Shown here piece by piece: positions 51,105-61,617 of a stretch of 64,000 nt of DNA. Location: positions 496,001 through 560,000 of the forward strand of contig NZ_JACVHF010000001.1 in assembly GCF_014502795.1 (NCBI RefSeq), in the 5' to 3' direction. Numbering within the stretch: position 1 is the first letter of the stretch; every line of letters starts with the position of its first letter. Under the pieces are notes generated by a model that made no database searches, was not told where the DNA came from, and saw only the letters and a list, made by a program, of their open reading frames with translations. The position numbers and the translations under genes are program-made. The stretch is from Heliobacterium chlorum (GTDB lineage: Bacteria; Bacillota; Desulfitobacteriia; Heliobacteriales; Heliobacteriaceae).

Positions 51105-53318
51105 TTGTCCAACAAGGTACTTGTCATTGTCGAATCACCTGCCAAAGCGAAGACCATTAGCAAGTTTTTAGGCCGCCGCTATCAGGTGAAGGCATCCATG
51201 GGTCACGTGCGAGACCTGCCGAAAAGCCAATTCGGCGTGGATGTGGAAAACGATTTCGAACCAAAATACATCACTATCCGCGGCAAAGGCGATTTATTAA
51301 AAGAATTGCGTTCGGCAGCCAAGAAGTCCGATCATATCTTGCTCGGCACTGACCCGGATCGTGAAGGAGAAGCGATCGCCTGGCATCTTGCTCAAGTGTT
51401 GGGGCTCGATGATAAAGAGCCCTGCCGGATCGAATTTAACGAGATCACAAAGACGGCGATTCAAAACGCTGTTAAAAACCCACGCCCTGTCGAACGCCCG
51501 CGGGTGGAAGCTCAACAGGCGAGACGGATCTTAGACCGCCTGGTAGGGTATAACTTGAGCCCTCTTTTGTGGCGGAAGATCAAAAAAGGCCTCTCCGCTG
51601 GCCGGGTCCAGTCTGTCGCTGTACGATTGATCAATGATCGCGAAGAGGAGATCAACGACTTCAAGCCCGAAGAGTATTGGACGCTGACAGCAGAACTGAA
51701 GGCGACTAAAGGCGCCTTAAAAGCTCGCCTGAACAGGTACGATGATGCAAAGATCGAAGTAAACAATCAAACCGAAATGAACCGCATTCTCGCTGAGCTG
51801 AAAGGACAGCCATTTGTCGTCAGTGAAGTAAAGACCCGGGAGAAGCGGCGTAACCCGTCGGCCCCTTTCACAACCAGTTCGTTGCAGCAGGAAGCGTATC
51901 GAAAGCTCGGATTTACCGCCCGTAAAACGATGATGATCGCTCAACAGCTCTATGAAGGCCTCGACCTTGGCAAGGATGAAGGTACCGTCGGTCTGGTCAC
52001 CTATATCCGTACCGATTCGGTGCGGGTCTCAGAAACGGCTATCGACGACGTGCGTACCCATATTTTAGGTCGCTTTGGCCCTGAATACCTGCCAGCAGAA
52101 CCTCGCCAGTATGAAAGCAAGGGAAAGATTCAAAATGCCCATGAGGCCATCCGCCCGACAGCCGTAGCGAGAGAGCCTGAGGGGATTAAGGGGATCGTCA
52201 CAAACGATCAGTTTAAGCTATATAAGCTGATTTATGAACGCTTCGTCGCCAGTCAGATGAGTTCAGCCGTTCTCGATACGACGACCATCGATATCAAAGC
52301 GGCAAACTACGGTTTTCGCGCTTCCGGATCGGTGCTCAAATTCCCTGGTTTTATGAAAGTCTACATCGAGGGCAAAGACGAGGAAAGCTCTGATGATGAA
52401 GGCTTGCTGCCGGAAGTAGCCGTCGACGAAACGCTGGCCCTGAAGAAACTCGATCCGAAACAGCATTTCACCCAACCGCCGCCGCGCTATACGGAAGCGA
52501 CCCTCGTTAAGGCTCTTGAGGAAAAGGGGATCGGCCGTCCTTCCACCTACGCGCCGATCATTGAGACGATTGTGGCTCGGGGATATGTAGCCCGCGAGGA
52601 AAAACAGTTTTTCTTGACCGAACTTGGCGAAGTCGTCGTCGATCTGCTCAAGGAGCATTTTCCAGACATTATCGATGTAGAATTCACAGCCAGCATGGAA
52701 TCGAAACTGGACTCCATCGAAGAGGAAGAGTATGAGTGGAAGAAGGTGCTCCGGGACTTTTACGAGCCTTTTCGGGAGACATTGGAAGAAGCCGAAGAAG
52801 AGATCGGCGAGATAGAGATCGCCGATGAAGTCAGCGACCAGCTCTGTGAAGTCTGTGGAACGAATCTCGTCGTCAAACAGGGCCGCTTCGGTAAGTTTTT
52901 GGCTTGTCCTCGGTTCCCAGAGTGCCGCTTTACGAAGCCCTTGCTCGAAGAGATCGGCGTGCCCTGCCCGAAATGCGGAGGTGCCGTTGTTTTGCGGCGA
53001 ACAAAAAAAGGACGTAAATTCTTCGGCTGTTCCAACTACCCCGAATGTGATTACGTATCCTGGGAACGCCCCACCGATGTGCCCTGTCCGCAATGCGGTA
53101 AACTGTTAGTTCAGAAAGAATCAAAAAAAATGGGTACCCGCCGCGTCTGCACGACCGAGGGTTGTGGTTTTGAAGAAGTTCTGCCGGAAGGTTCACCAAC
53201 TGGAACAGTGAGCCATTATAATGAAGAAAATCGTGAAAAGATCCTCGGAGAAAACCTCGCAGAAGCTCCCGTAGAAAACGTTAACGAAAACCATGAAGAA
53301 CAGGTGACAGCAGAGTGA
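51105..53318 (+). CDS. topA: DNA topoisomerase I
   Basis: TopA relaxes negative supercoils. The 737-aa type IA enzyme has the TOPRIM start [34 protein letters not shown], the active-site tyrosine in TYIRTDSVR, and C-terminal zinc ribbons with cysteine pairs in [27 protein letters not shown] and CPQCGK. The start is TTG 51105 behind GAGGTGACC; GTG 51096 is inside that site. Its stop overlaps trmFO (GTGA). Confidence 0.97.
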   Translation: MSNKVLVIVESPAKAKTISKFLGRRYQVKASMGHVRDLPKSQFGVDVENDFEPKYITIRGKGDLLKELRSAAKKSDHILLGTDPDREGEAIAWHLAQVLGLDDKEPCRIEFNEITKTAIQNAVKNPRPVERPRVEAQQARRILDRLVGYNLSPLLWRKIKKGLSAGRVQSVAVRLINDREEEINDFKPEEYWTLTAELKATKGALKARLNRYDDAKIEVNNQTEMNRILAELKGQPFVVSEVKTREKRRNPSAPFTTSSLQQEAYRKLGFTARKTMMIAQQLYEGLDLGKDEGTVGLVTYIRTDSVRVSETAIDDVRTHILGRFGPEYLPAEPRQYESKGKIQNAHEAIRPTAVAREPEGIKGIVTNDQFKLYKLIYERFVASQMSSAVLDTTTIDIKAANYGFRASGSVLKFPGFMKVYIEGKDEESSDDEGLLPEVAVDETLALKKLDPKQHFTQPPPRYTEATLVKALEEKGIGRPSTYAPIIETIVARGYVAREEKQFFLTELGEVVVDLLKEHFPDIIDVEFTASMESKLDSIEEEEYEWKKVLRDFYEPFRETLEEAEEEIGEIEIADEVSDQLCEVCGTNLVVKQGRFGKFLACPRFPECRFTKPLLEEIGVPCPKCGGAVVLRRTKKGRKFFGCSNYPECDYVSWERPTDVPCPQCGKLLVQKESKKMGTRRVCTTEGCGFEEVLPEGSPTGTVSHYNEENREKILGENLAEAPVENVNENHEEQVTAE

Positions 53319-54616
53319 AAGTAACGATTGTCGGTGCCGGTTTGGCCGGTTCCGAGGCGGCCTGGCAACTGGCCCGGCAAGGAATTCCCGTACGATTGAT
53401 GGAGATGCGCCCCGCCACGATGACGCCAGCCCACAAGACGGGCGATTTTGCGGAGTTGGTCTGTTCCAACTCCCTGCGTGGAGCGGCACTGGAAAACGCT
53501 GTCGGCCTGTTGAAAGAAGAGATGCGGCGGATCGGTTCGCTCATCATCGAAATGGCTGACCTTCATTCGGTCCCTGCCGGGGGAGCCTTGGCGGTCGACC
53601 GCCATGCTTTTGCCGAAGCGATTACGGAACGATTGACCCAGCATCCTTTGATTGAAATCGAGCAAAAAGAAGTCCAGCAGATCCCCGAAGAGAGACCGCT
53701 AATCATCGCCTCTGGCCCGCTGACGTCGCCGGCCCTGTCCCAGTCGATACAGGGTTTGACGGGAGAGGATTACTTCTATTTTTACGACGCGGCTGCACCG
53801 ATTGTGGCCAGCGAGTCTGTTGACATGTCTGTCGCCTTTTGGGCCTCCCGTTATGACAAGGGCGACGCTGATTACCTAAACTGTCCCATGAACGAGGAAG
53901 AATATGATCGCTTCTATCAAGCCTTGATCGAAGCGGAAGTGCACCCCTTAAAGGAGTTTGAGAAGGAGATCTATTTTGAAGGCTGCATGCCTGTAGAAGT
54001 TATGGCGAAGAGAGGAAGAGAGACACTTCTCTTTGGTCCGCTAAAGCCTGTCGGCCTCACAGACCCCCGAACTGGAAGGCGCCCCTTCGCTGTCGTTCAA
54101 CTGCGTAAGGAAAACCGCCAAGGCACTATGTACAATCTGGTCGGCTTTCAGACCCACCTCAAATGGCCCGACCAGAAACGGGTCTTTTCCTTAATTCCTG
54201 GTTTGGAACAAGCGGAATTCGTTCGTTACGGTGTAATGCACCGCAATACCTTCATCAACAGCCCGACGCTGTTGCATCCGACTTATCAGCTTCGCAAGGA
54301 TCCGAACATATTCTTTGCCGGTCAGATTACCGGAGTGGAGGGGTATGTCGAGTCTGCCGCCTCTGGTCTGGCGGCGGGGCTCAATGCGGCTCGCCTCGTC
54401 AAAGGAAAGGAGCCGGTAGTGTTTCCACCCGATACGGCCATGGGCGCCTTGCCCGCCTACATTACGACTGCCGAAGCGAAGCACTTCCAGCCGATGAACG
54501 TCAACTATGGTCTCTTCCCTCCTTTGGAGGAGAGAATCAAGGGGAAACGTCCACGGCAGCAGGCCCATGCACAGCGGGCATTGCGACGGCTCGATGACTT
54601 TTTATCGACCTTGTAG
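53315..54616 (+). CDS. trmFO: Methylenetetrahydrofolate-tRNA-(uracil-5-)-methyltransferase TrmFO
   Basis: TrmFO makes T54 in tRNAs using methylene-THF and FAD. The 433-aa product has the FAD motif [11 protein letters not shown] (7-17), the catalytic Cys50 in [24 protein letters not shown] with the second cysteine, and [20 protein letters not shown] 53315 overlaps the topA stop. Order topA-trmFO-xerC as in B. subtilis topA-gid-codV. Confidence 0.97.
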   Translation: MKVTIVGAGLAGSEAAWQLARQGIPVRLMEMRPATMTPAHKTGDFAELVCSNSLRGAALENAVGLLKEEMRRIGSLIIEMADLHSVPAGGALAVDRHAFAEAITERLTQHPLIEIEQKEVQQIPEERPLIIASGPLTSPALSQSIQGLTGEDYFYFYDAAAPIVASESVDMSVAFWASRYDKGDADYLNCPMNEEEYDRFYQALIEAEVHPLKEFEKEIYFEGCMPVEVMAKRGRETLLFGPLKPVGLTDPRTGRRPFAVVQLRKENRQGTMYNLVGFQTHLKWPDQKRVFSLIPGLEQAEFVRYGVMHRNTFINSPTLLHPTYQLRKDPNIFFAGQITGVEGYVESAASGLAAGLNAARLVKGKEPVVFPPDTAMGALPAYITTAEAKHFQPMNVNYGLFPPLEERIKGKRPRQQAHAQRALRRLDDFLSTL

Positions 54617-54641
54617 GAGGTAACGGGGAGGGACGTAGGCG

Positions 54642-55571
54642 ATGGCAGACGATGAAATTCTGCAGGCATGGGATCGGTGGATTGACCGTTACGTAGACTA
54701 TCTCACCGCGGAGAAAAACGTCTCCCTGCACACCCGTTATGCCTATGCAGGTGACTTAAGTCAACTGTTAGAATTGTTGACGATGACAGTGAAGCAAATT
54801 CCCCTTCCCCAAATGATTACGGCAAACATGCTTCGTCTTTGCTTGAATCAACTCTATCGCAGCAAAATGGAGCGAACCTCCCTCGCCCGAAAACTAGCCG
54901 CCTGGCGCGGCTTTTTTCGCTATCTGATCCGGGAAGGCCAGTTAACTCAAAACCCGATGAGCCGGATTCGGTCTCCCAAAATCGGCCGTCCCCTGCCGAA
55001 AGCATTGAGCGAGGGAGGCATAGAAAAGTTGCTGGAAACCTCTCCTTTAGATGAGGGTAACCTAAAAGAAGTTCGTGACCGGGCTATCGTCGAACTCTTC
55101 TACGCCTCCGGACTGCGTGTTTCTGAACTGGCCGGGCTGAACCTCGGTGACGTAGACCTCTTATCAGGTCATGTACGGGTTCACGGTAAAGGCGGCAAAG
55201 AACGGATTGTCCCTGTAGGGGAGATAGCGGTCCAAAGTGTAACGACGTACATAGAAAAGAGCCGTCCAAGCCTGAATGGACAGAGTCCAAAAACGACGGC
55301 GCTCTTTTTAAATCACCGAGGCGGTCGCTTGACGCCACGGGGAATACAAAACATTCTAGCTCAACTTGCCAAAAAAACAGCCCTCGATCAGCCAATCAGC
55401 CCCCACATGTTGAGGCATACTTTTGCAACCCACTTACTCGACGGAGGAGCCGACCTGCGGGTTCTTCAGGAGATGCTTGGTCACAGCAAACTCTCGACGA
55501 CACAGATCTACACCCATGTATCTTCAGAACGGCTGAAACAGATCTATCAAAAAAGTCATCCGAGAGCATAA
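54642..55571 (+). CDS. xerC: Tyrosine recombinase XerC (CodV)
   Basis: XerC with XerD resolves chromosome dimers at dif. The 309-aa product has the N-terminal SAM-like domain and the catalytic set R159 ([10 protein letters not shown]), K183, H255-xx-R258 (HMLRH), H281 ([12 protein letters not shown]) and Y290. The ATG at 54642 follows GGAGGTAACGGGGAGGGACGTAGGCG. Being in codV-clpQ-clpY-codY order supports a housekeeping Xer protein and not a phage integrase. Confidence 0.96.
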   Translation: MADDEILQAWDRWIDRYVDYLTAEKNVSLHTRYAYAGDLSQLLELLTMTVKQIPLPQMITANMLRLCLNQLYRSKMERTSLARKLAAWRGFFRYLIREGQLTQNPMSRIRSPKIGRPLPKALSEGGIEKLLETSPLDEGNLKEVRDRAIVELFYASGLRVSELAGLNLGDVDLLSGHVRVHGKGGKERIVPVGEIAVQSVTTYIEKSRPSLNGQSPKTTALFLNHRGGRLTPRGIQNILAQLAKKTALDQPISPHMLRHTFATHLLDGGADLRVLQEMLGHSKLSTTQIYTHVSSERLKQIYQKSHPRA

Positions 55572-55612
55572 ATCGAATGGCTCACGTATTATATGGAGAG
55601 GGGTTGGGCGAA

Positions 55613-56164
55613 TTGAAGTTGATGGGTACGACGATTGTGGCAGTCAAACGCGGTAAAAACGTGGCCGTCGCCGGAGACGGGCAAATCACCTTTGGCGACC
55701 GGACGATCATGAAGGCGACAGCCCGGAAAGTACGCCGTCTCTATCAAGGAAAAGTGATCGCCGGCATCGCCGGTTCTGTCGCCGATGCGTTGACGCTGCT
55801 CGATAAATTGGAAGCGAAGATACAAGAATTCCGAGGCAACTTAATGCGCGCTGCTGTCGATCTCGCTCGGGAATGGCGTACCGATCGCTATTTGCGAAAG
55901 TTAGAGGCGATGATCATCGCCGCTGACCAAGACCATCTCCTGGTCATATCGGGAAACGGTGAAGTTATCGAGCCGGACGACGGAGTGGTGGCTATCGGTT
56001 CTGGAGGACCCTATGCTTTGGCGGCGGCACGCGCTCTTGTTCGGCACGCGAACCTAAACCCGGCGGAAATCGTGAAGAACGCCTTGATCGTGGCTTCAGA
56101 AATCTGCGTCTACACAAACGACCGGATTACCTTGGAGGAAATCGAAGGGACAGGTGAGCAATGA
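55613..56164 (+). CDS. hslV: ATP-dependent protease subunit HslV (ClpQ)
   Basis: HslV is the proteasome-like peptidase of the HslUV protease. The product from TTG 55613 is 183 aa: [20 protein letters not shown], with the N-terminal Thr6 nucleophile exposed by processing, and GDGQITFG (21-28). The frame opens at ATG 55577, but the good ribosome site GGAGAGGGG (55595-55603) lies downstream of it, so 55613 (or ATG 55622) is better. Overlaps hslU by 4 bases (ATGA). Confidence 0.95.
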   Translation: MKLMGTTIVAVKRGKNVAVAGDGQITFGDRTIMKATARKVRRLYQGKVIAGIAGSVADALTLLDKLEAKIQEFRGNLMRAAVDLAREWRTDRYLRKLEAMIIAADQDHLLVISGNGEVIEPDDGVVAIGSGGPYALAAARALVRHANLNPAEIVKNALIVASEICVYTNDRITLEEIEGTGEQ

Positions 56165-57552
56165 GTTCGGCAAATTTGACTCCAGCGCAAATTGTAGAAG
56201 AACTGGATCGGTATATCGTCGGACAAAAGGCAGCCAAAAAAGCAGTAGCGATTGCCCTTCGCAACCGTTACCGCCGGCAGAAGCTTTCGGAACACCTGCG
56301 CGATGAGGTAACACCGAAGAACATCCTCATGATCGGCCCCACCGGAGTGGGGAAAACGGAAATTGCCCGGCGGTTGGCCCGCCTTGTCAACGCGCCTTTT
56401 GTCAAGGTAGAAGCGACAAAATTTACCGAGGTTGGATATGTCGGAAGAGACGTCGAATCGATGGTCCGAGACCTTGTAGAGACGGCCATTCGGATGGTGA
56501 AAGCAGAGCAACTGGAGAAGGTACAGGTGAAAGCCGAGGCCGAGGCGGAAGAACGTCTCGTCGAACTGCTGGTCCCTGCGCCGAAACCGGCCCGTACGAT
56601 GAACAATCCCTTCGAAATGCTCTTCGGTGGAACGCAAACACCGGCGGGCTCTTCGACAAGCGACCCCGATATCCAGGAGAAACGGGCGATCATCCGGCAA
56701 AAGCTCAAACGAATGGAATTGGAAGACAACGTCTTGGAAGTCGAAGTGGAAGACAGTGGGACTCCTCTTGGCGATATGTTTGCCGGATCCGGCATGGATG
56801 AAATGGGAATGAACATTCAGAACATGATCGGACAAATGTTTCCCAAAGGCAAAAAGAAGCGCCGCGTCAACGTTCGGGAAGCTCGTCGAATCCTGGCCAT
56901 TCAGGAAGCACAAAAGTTGATCGACATGGACGCTGTCCATCGGGAAGCCATCGAAAGAGCAGAACAATCGGGGATCATCTTTTTGGATGAAATTGACAAA
57001 ATCGCCTCACGAGAAGGCGGTCACGGCCCTGATGTATCCCGCGGCGGTGTTCAGCGGGATATCCTGCCGATCGTGGAAGGTTCTACGGTAATGACCAAAT
57101 ATGGTCCAGTGAAGACAGACCATGTGCTGTTTATCGCCGCAGGTGCCTTTCATGTTTCAAAACCATCTGATTTGATACCGGAATTACAGGGCCGCTTTCC
57201 ACTGCGTGTCGAATTAGAAGCTTTGAGTCAAGAGGATTTCCAGCGGATTCTGACAGAGCCGGAAAACTCCCTTTTAAAGCAATACGTGGCCTTGTTGTCC
57301 ACCGAAAACATTGAATTGACCTTCTCTGATGACGCGGTAGAGGCGATGGCCTCGATCGCCTACCGTGTAAACGGACAGACGGAGAATATCGGCGCCAGGC
57401 GCCTGCATACGATCTTGGAAAAGGTCTTGGAAGATCTCTCCTTTGACGCCCCCAATCTAATAGAAAAACAAGTCATCATTGACAAAGAGTATGTAGAGAC
57501 ACGATTGGAAAGTATACTGCAACGTGAAGATTTAAGTAGATATATTTTGTGA
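56161..57552 (+). CDS. hslU: ATP-dependent protease ATPase subunit HslU (ClpY)
   Basis: HslU unfolds substrates and feeds them to HslV. The 463-aa AAA+ protein has the N-terminal [15 protein letters not shown], Walker A GPTGVGKT (59-66), GYVGRDVES (92-100, pore motif), a charged I-domain (about 105-240), Walker [12 protein letters not shown], and the C-terminal LSRYIL tail that inserts into HslV. ATG 56161 overlaps the hslV stop. Confidence 0.97.
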   Translation: MSSANLTPAQIVEELDRYIVGQKAAKKAVAIALRNRYRRQKLSEHLRDEVTPKNILMIGPTGVGKTEIARRLARLVNAPFVKVEATKFTEVGYVGRDVESMVRDLVETAIRMVKAEQLEKVQVKAEAEAEERLVELLVPAPKPARTMNNPFEMLFGGTQTPAGSSTSDPDIQEKRAIIRQKLKRMELEDNVLEVEVEDSGTPLGDMFAGSGMDEMGMNIQNMIGQMFPKGKKKRRVNVREARRILAIQEAQKLIDMDAVHREAIERAEQSGIIFLDEIDKIASREGGHGPDVSRGGVQRDILPIVEGSTVMTKYGPVKTDHVLFIAAGAFHVSKPSDLIPELQGRFPLRVELEALSQEDFQRILTEPENSLLKQYVALLSTENIELTFSDDAVEAMASIAYRVNGQTENIGARRLHTILEKVLEDLSFDAPNLIEKQVIIDKEYVETRLESILQREDLSRYIL

Positions 57553-57653
57553 AAAGCGTTATAATAAACATCTAGAATGGACAATTCGAATCTACTTTCG
57601 ATGTTTGAATCGTAATATACTTACACCTTACTAAGGAGGCTACTGGGGGAGTT

Positions 57654-58436
57654 ATGCGAACCTTACTAGAAAAGACTAGAACGGTGAATCGGCTCATACA
57701 AAAGTCTGCCGGTCATCCGGTAAACTTTGAGGAAATGGCCAAGATCACCAGTGAACTCATCACCGCCAATTGTTACATCATCGGTCGCCGGGGAAAGATA
57801 CTAGGATATTCGTTTATGCCCCATTTCAATTGTGATATCATGGTGGATATTGTCCAGCATACGGAGCGGTTTCCCGAAAGCTATAACCAAGATCTGATGC
57901 GGATCAGCGAAACACAGGCCAACTTTTGCCAAGTTTCCAATGCTTGTGTTTTTAATTATGGCGAGCAGTGTTCTTATGGTCACAAACTCATGACCGTCAC
58001 ACCGATTCTTGGCGGCGGTCAGCGCCTCGGTACACTCGTGTTGGCCAAGTACAACGAAGAATTTACCGATGAAGACCTCATACTGGCCGAATATGCTGCT
58101 ACGGTCGTTGGTATGGAGATCCTCCGGGCCAAGGCGGAACGGATGGAAGAAGAGGCCCGGAAAAAAGCAGCCGTACAGATCGCGATTGGCACATTGTCTT
58201 ACAGTGAGTTGGAAGCGGTGAAGCACATCTTTTCCGAACTGGAAGGTAATGAAGGTCTGCTTGTCGCGTCGAAGATTGCTGACCGGGTCGGAATCACTCG
58301 TTCGGTCATCGTAAACGCTCTGCGCAAGTTCGAAAGTGCTGGTGTGATTGAATCCAAATCGCTCGGGATGAAAGGTACCTACATTCGAATTTTGAACGAT
58401 AACTTGATGGAAGAGTTGGAAAAGCTTCGCCATTAA
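57654..58436 (+). CDS. codY: GTP-sensing transcriptional regulator CodY
   Basis: CodY senses branched-chain amino acids and GTP and controls nutrient and stationary-phase genes. The 260-aa product has the GAF domain ([16 protein letters not shown], then [27 protein letters not shown]) and a C-terminal winged helix-turn-helix ([20 protein letters not shown] and [18 protein letters not shown]), nearly the same as in B. subtilis, so the same 15-bp box is expected; one such box lies before ackA. The ATG at 57654 follows GGGGGAGTT. A TATAAT at 57560 is a possible -10 but has no clear -35. Confidence 0.97.
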   Translation: MRTLLEKTRTVNRLIQKSAGHPVNFEEMAKITSELITANCYIIGRRGKILGYSFMPHFNCDIMVDIVQHTERFPESYNQDLMRISETQANFCQVSNACVFNYGEQCSYGHKLMTVTPILGGGQRLGTLVLAKYNEEFTDEDLILAEYAATVVGMEILRAKAERMEEEARKKAAVQIAIGTLSYSELEAVKHIFSELEGNEGLLVASKIADRVGITRSVIVNALRKFESAGVIESKSLGMKGTYIRILNDNLMEELEKLRH

Positions 58437-58493
58437 TCCTCCGATGGTAGAGTTGTAGTTAAGTCTTAAAAGAATAATTTTTTAATAAAAAAA

Positions 58494-58530
58494 AGAAGGC
58501 GATCTGTCTCGAACAGAAGCCTTCTTTTTT
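58494..58530 (+). terminator. Terminator after codY
   Basis: AGAAGGC (58494-58500) pairs with GCCTTCT (58519-58525), with inner CTGT/ACAG pairing, then TTTTT. Preceded by an A-run, so it may be bidirectional. It separates codY from the flagellar operon. Confidence 0.9.
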
Positions 58531-58628
58531 GTTTTTTTCCAAATGGCAACTGCTTTTCTTATTTAAAGCGGCCTGGAAAAGAGGATTTAACTGAGGGACA
58601 GCGAAGTTAGAGTGCAGTAATGGACATA

Positions 58629-58661
58629 TGACCGAACAGAGGAATCAGCGGTCACCGATAA
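58629..58661 (+). promoter_or_regulatory. Candidate flagellar promoter region before flgB
   Basis: ACCGATAA (58654-58661) resembles the sigma-28 (SigD) -10 box GCCGATAA. The matching -35 position 15 bases upstream is AACA, only partly TAAA-like. TGACCG (58629-58634) and CGGTCA (58649-58654) form an inverted repeat with a 14-base gap around it, possibly an operator. In B. subtilis this operon has both SigA and SigD promoters. Confidence 0.35.
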
Positions 58662-58709
58662 TAAAATAGCTGAACAAATATGGATGGAAAAATCAAATGA
58701 GGTGAGTCC

Positions 58710-59117
58710 ATGGCGGGATTTTTAGACCTACCTATAGTTCGTATTTTGGAGCGAGGCCTCGATGCGTCTTCTCTACGCCATCAGGCTATCTCAGATAACT
58801 TGGCAAATATCGATACGCCTGGCTATAAGCGTAAGGAAGTAGTTTTTGAGGACGAATTGGCTTCTGCCTTACGTGGAGACAGCTTTCAAGGCAAGCTAAC
58901 CCACCCTAAGCATATCCCCTTGAGCGATTCTTCTTCGAACGCCAGTGCCAAAGTGGTTACCCAAGAAGATCAAGAGTATCGGAATGATAAAAACAACGTA
59001 GATGTTGACAGGGAAATGGCATTGTTGGCAAAGAATACCCTGTGGTATGATGGAATGGTTAGTTTGGCTTCGCAGAAGTTGTCCACGCTGAAAAGTACCA
59101 TTCGGGAGGTGCGTTAA
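58710..59117 (+). CDS. flgB: Flagellar basal-body rod protein FlgB
   Basis: FlgB forms the proximal rod of the flagellum, exported by the type III apparatus. The 135-aa product has the rod-protein N-terminus SLRHQAISDNLANIDTPGYKRKEVVFED and a C-terminal helix (ALLAKNTLWYDGMVSLASQKLSTLKSTI in pieces). ATG 58710 follows ATGAGGTGAGTCC. First gene of the main flagellar operon. Confidence 0.95.
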   Translation: MAGFLDLPIVRILERGLDASSLRHQAISDNLANIDTPGYKRKEVVFEDELASALRGDSFQGKLTHPKHIPLSDSSSNASAKVVTQEDQEYRNDKNNVDVDREMALLAKNTLWYDGMVSLASQKLSTLKSTIREVR

Positions 59118-59120
59118 GCT

Positions 59121-59600
59121 ATGCGTTTTCTCAGTTCAATCGATACGAGCGCTTCCGGGTTGACCGCCCAACGTTTTCGCATGGACATTATCTCTAACAA
59201 CTTAGCCAATGTGAATACGACCCGCAGCGGCAATACCGATGCTGACGGTGTACTACCTTACCGTCGTCAGGTACCTGTTTTTGCTGCTCGGGCGAATGAA
59301 GTAGATTCCTTCGCTTCTGCCTTATCGAAGGCTCAAGATGGACAGATGGTGACCGGCTCGGGCGTACGGGTCGTCGGAGTGGTCGACGATGAAGCTCCTT
59401 TCAAACTTGTGTACGATCCCCAGCACCCGGATGCGATAAAAAACGGTCTGCAGGCAGGCTATGTACGCATGCCAAACGTGAACACCGTTACGGAAATGGT
59501 GGACATGATCTCGGCTACCCGCGCATACGAAGCTAACGTCACTGCTGTCAACGCAGCTAAATCGATGGCGATGAAAGCTTTGGAAATCGGTAAAGCCTAA
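59121..59600 (+). CDS. flgC: Flagellar basal-body rod protein FlgC
   Basis: FlgC is the second proximal rod protein. The 159-aa product starts SSIDTSASGLTAQRFRMDII followed by SNNLANVNTTRSG, and ends with VTEMVDMISATRAYEANVTAVN and AAKSMAMKALEIGKA, the family hallmark. The ATG at 59121 follows GGGAGGTGCGTTAAGCT. A 78-bp gap with a palindrome separates it from fliE. Confidence 0.96.
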   Translation: MRFLSSIDTSASGLTAQRFRMDIISNNLANVNTTRSGNTDADGVLPYRRQVPVFAARANEVDSFASALSKAQDGQMVTGSGVRVVGVVDDEAPFKLVYDPQHPDAIKNGLQAGYVRMPNVNTVTEMVDMISATRAYEANVTAVNAAKSMAMKALEIGKA

Positions 59601-59603
59601 TTA

Positions 59604-59617
59604 ATTTAGTACTAAAT
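59604..59617. promoter_or_regulatory. 14-bp palindrome in the flgC-fliE gap
   Basis: ATTTAGTACTAAAT is a perfect palindrome 3 bp after the flgC stop. TACCTA (59617-59622) and TAGGTA (59650-59655) form a further inverted repeat in the same 78-bp gap. There is no T-run. It could be a binding site or an mRNA structure within the operon. Confidence 0.4.
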
Positions 59618-59678
59618 ACCTAATCACTTTTTCCGTTTAGTCTGTTAAGATAGGTAATGTATTTACGGAGGCGTTAAA

Positions 59679-59999
59679 ATGATGGAACTACCGGTCCGTT
59701 TCGAGCAATTGCTTCCTTATTCCACCAATACGAATAAAGGGAAGTTGGTTGCCGGATCCGAAGAGTCCAATACTCCCGGACAAAGTTTTTCCGCCATGCT
59801 CAAAGACGCTGTGCAGAGTGTGAATACCGCCCAAAACGAGGCGGATAAAATGGCAGCGGATTTTGCTGCAGGCCGTTCTACCGATGTACATACCGTCATG
59901 ATCGCGACGGAAAAAGCCAGTATCGCCATGCAGTTAACGATTCAAGTCCGAAACCAGGCGATGGAAGCATATCGTGAAATTATGAGAATGCAGGTCTAA
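59679..59999 (+). CDS. fliE: Flagellar hook-basal body protein FliE
   Basis: FliE links the MS ring to the rod. The 106-aa product has GQSFSAMLKDAVQSVNTAQNEADKMAADFAAG in pieces and the conserved C-terminus IATEKASIAMQLTIQVRNQAMEAYREIMRMQV. ATG 59679 (or the next ATG 59682) follows TACGGAGGCGTTAAA. Confidence 0.95.
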   Translation: MMELPVRFEQLLPYSTNTNKGKLVAGSEESNTPGQSFSAMLKDAVQSVNTAQNEADKMAADFAAGRSTDVHTVMIATEKASIAMQLTIQVRNQAMEAYREIMRMQV

Positions 60000-60030
60000 T
60001 CTGCAAGGAACGGTGAAGGGCTGCTGAAAC

Positions 60031-61299
60031 ATGAATGATATGATAGAACGGTTGCGCAGCCAATTGAATGAGTTGATGGGTCGCTTTTCTCGCCAGCAAA
60101 AGATGATCATGGCGGGCGCTTTTGCAGCTATTCTGATCTCACTGGTTGCTTTTGTCTATTTGGCCGGAAGGCCCGACTATGTGCCTCTGTTTACGAACCT
60201 TGAGCCGGCTGATGCCGGTGCCATTCGGGCGAAACTTCAGGAGGCAAAAGCGGACTTTACTGTTTCTGATGACGGGAAGACCATTATGGTCCCATCAAAA
60301 GACCAGGCCAATCTTCGACTCGAAATGGCTGCTGCGAACCTTCCAAAGGGAACCGGTTGGGGATATGAGTCCTTTAACGAAAGCCGGTTTGGTGAAACCG
60401 AAAAGGAAAAAGATATTCGTTTAAAGGTGGCCACCGAAACCGAACTGGCCCGCACCCTCCAAAACATACCGGGAGTGCAAAACGCGCGAGTGATGATCGT
60501 TCCGGCTGCCGATTCCTTGTTCAAAGACAAAGCGACTGATGCGACGGCTTCGGTCATGTTGATTTTGAAACCGTATACTGAATTGGATGAGAAGCAAATC
60601 CGAGGCATAATCCATTTGGTTTCACATAGTGTAAAACAACTAAAACCGGAAAATGTGACTGTCGTCGACAATTCGGGCAATGTTTTGTCGGAGGGATTAT
60701 TTACCGCGACAGGGCCCGATAAAATCAATGTAGACGGTCTGACCCGAGCCCAGATGCAGGCCAAAAAGGATTATGAAACCCACCTGGAACAAAAAGCCCA
60801 GGATATGCTGAACCGTGCCTTGGGTGCCGGAAATGCTGTCGTAAAAGTGGCCACCGAATTAGACTTTTCTCAACAAGAGGTGACCGATACGCGATTAGGC
60901 AAACCGGTCCCCGTCTCAACCCGTGAGACGACGGAGACTGGTCAAGGCTCTACCGCCTCGGGAACTCCGGGGACAAGTGCGAATATACCGACACAACAAA
61001 CGACAAATAACGGTACGAGCAGTTATAACAAATCAGACAATATCGTCAATAACGAAATACCGAAAACAGAAACTCACACAGTGACACCTCCTGGTTCAGT
61101 AAAACGGTTGAGCGTTTCCGTAATGGTGAACCGGACCTTAGAACCTGACCAGACGCAGCAGTTGGAAAAAGCGGTAGCCCAGGCCGTTGGCATTAAATAC
61201 CCGATCGACCCCGTTGTAGCAGGTCAACAACCGCCCGCACGGGTCGAACAAATCAGCGTCGTCGGGATACCCTTTGATCGTCAGCCGTTGATGAGATGA
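60031..61299 (+). CDS. fliF: Flagellar MS-ring protein FliF, N-terminal and periplasmic part (split gene)
   Basis: FliF forms the MS ring. The 422-aa product has the first membrane segment (about residues 26-46), the YscJ-type ring domains (YVPLFTNLEPADAGAIRAKL, ETELARTLQNIPGVQNARVMI, KPENVTVVDNSGNVL), the low-complexity Ser/Thr/Gly loop, and the conserved end VSVMVNRTL...VVGIPFDRQPLMR. It then stops, while full FliF proteins are about 520-560 aa. The second membrane segment and FliG-binding tail are encoded by the next frame, which starts by ATGA overlap. Confidence 0.93.
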   Translation: MNDMIERLRSQLNELMGRFSRQQKMIMAGAFAAILISLVAFVYLAGRPDYVPLFTNLEPADAGAIRAKLQEAKADFTVSDDGKTIMVPSKDQANLRLEMAAANLPKGTGWGYESFNESRFGETEKEKDIRLKVATETELARTLQNIPGVQNARVMIVPAADSLFKDKATDATASVMLILKPYTELDEKQIRGIIHLVSHSVKQLKPENVTVVDNSGNVLSEGLFTATGPDKINVDGLTRAQMQAKKDYETHLEQKAQDMLNRALGAGNAVVKVATELDFSQQEVTDTRLGKPVPVSTRETTETGQGSTASGTPGTSANIPTQQTTNNGTSSYNKSDNIVNNEIPKTETHTVTPPGSVKRLSVSVMVNRTLEPDQTQQLEKAVAQAVGIKYPIDPVVAGQQPPARVEQISVVGIPFDRQPLMR

Positions 61300-61613
61300 A
61301 TCGCCTGGCAGAGTCTGAAAAATCCTTTCAACGTTACTTGATGATTGGTGCAGCCGTTCTTGCTTTGGCTGCTGTTATCGGAGCTGTCTTACTCGGCCGC
61401 AGGATGATGGCTCGTCGTAAGCCAGCCTCAGCACCGGACGAAATCCCCTCTTTGGCCTTTGAAACACCTGTTCCTACTCCGCCGGAGTTGGAATTGACGC
61501 CGGAAGAAAAAGAAAAGTTGGCAATGCGTGAACAGATCGAGCAGTTGACCGATTCTGATCCGGAAGCTATCGCTCGTGTATTGAAAACATGGCTAACAGA
61601 CGACTCGAGGTGA
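61296..61613 (+). CDS. FliF C-terminal part: second membrane segment and FliG-binding tail (split gene)
   Basis: The 105-aa frame starts at ATG 61296, overlapping the fliF stop (ATGA). It contains one membrane helix at about residues 15-35 (LMIGAAVLALAAVIGAVLLG), an arginine/lysine stop-transfer stretch, an acidic linker, and at the end REQIEQLTDSDPEAIARVLK with TWLTDD, the typical FliF tail that binds FliG. Together with the previous frame the total is 527 aa, a normal FliF. It is thus the missing third of FliF, either a true two-gene form or the result of a one-base deletion or assembly error. Confidence 0.88.
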   Translation: MNRLAESEKSFQRYLMIGAAVLALAAVIGAVLLGRRMMARRKPASAPDEIPSLAFETPVPTPPELELTPEEKEKLAMREQIEQLTDSDPEAIARVLKTWLTDDSR

Positions 61614-61617
61614 TGTT

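Noticed and set aside
52263-53093. 276-aa minus-strand open frame inside topA
   Set aside because: It is a shadow of topA; the plus strand has active-site and zinc-ribbon motifs.
56110-56967. 285-aa minus-strand open frame across hslV-hslU
   Set aside because: It is antisense to two certain genes, without a ribosome site.
59604-59617. ATTTAGTACTAAAT considered as a second FapR operator
   Set aside because: Its arms resemble FapR half sites, but the spacing is too short for the 17-bp operator and the location is inside a flagellar operon.
61285-61300. Programmed -1 frameshift site joining the two fliF frames
   Set aside because: No X-XXY-YYZ slippery heptamer is present at the junction; ATGA stop-restart coupling or a base error explains it better.
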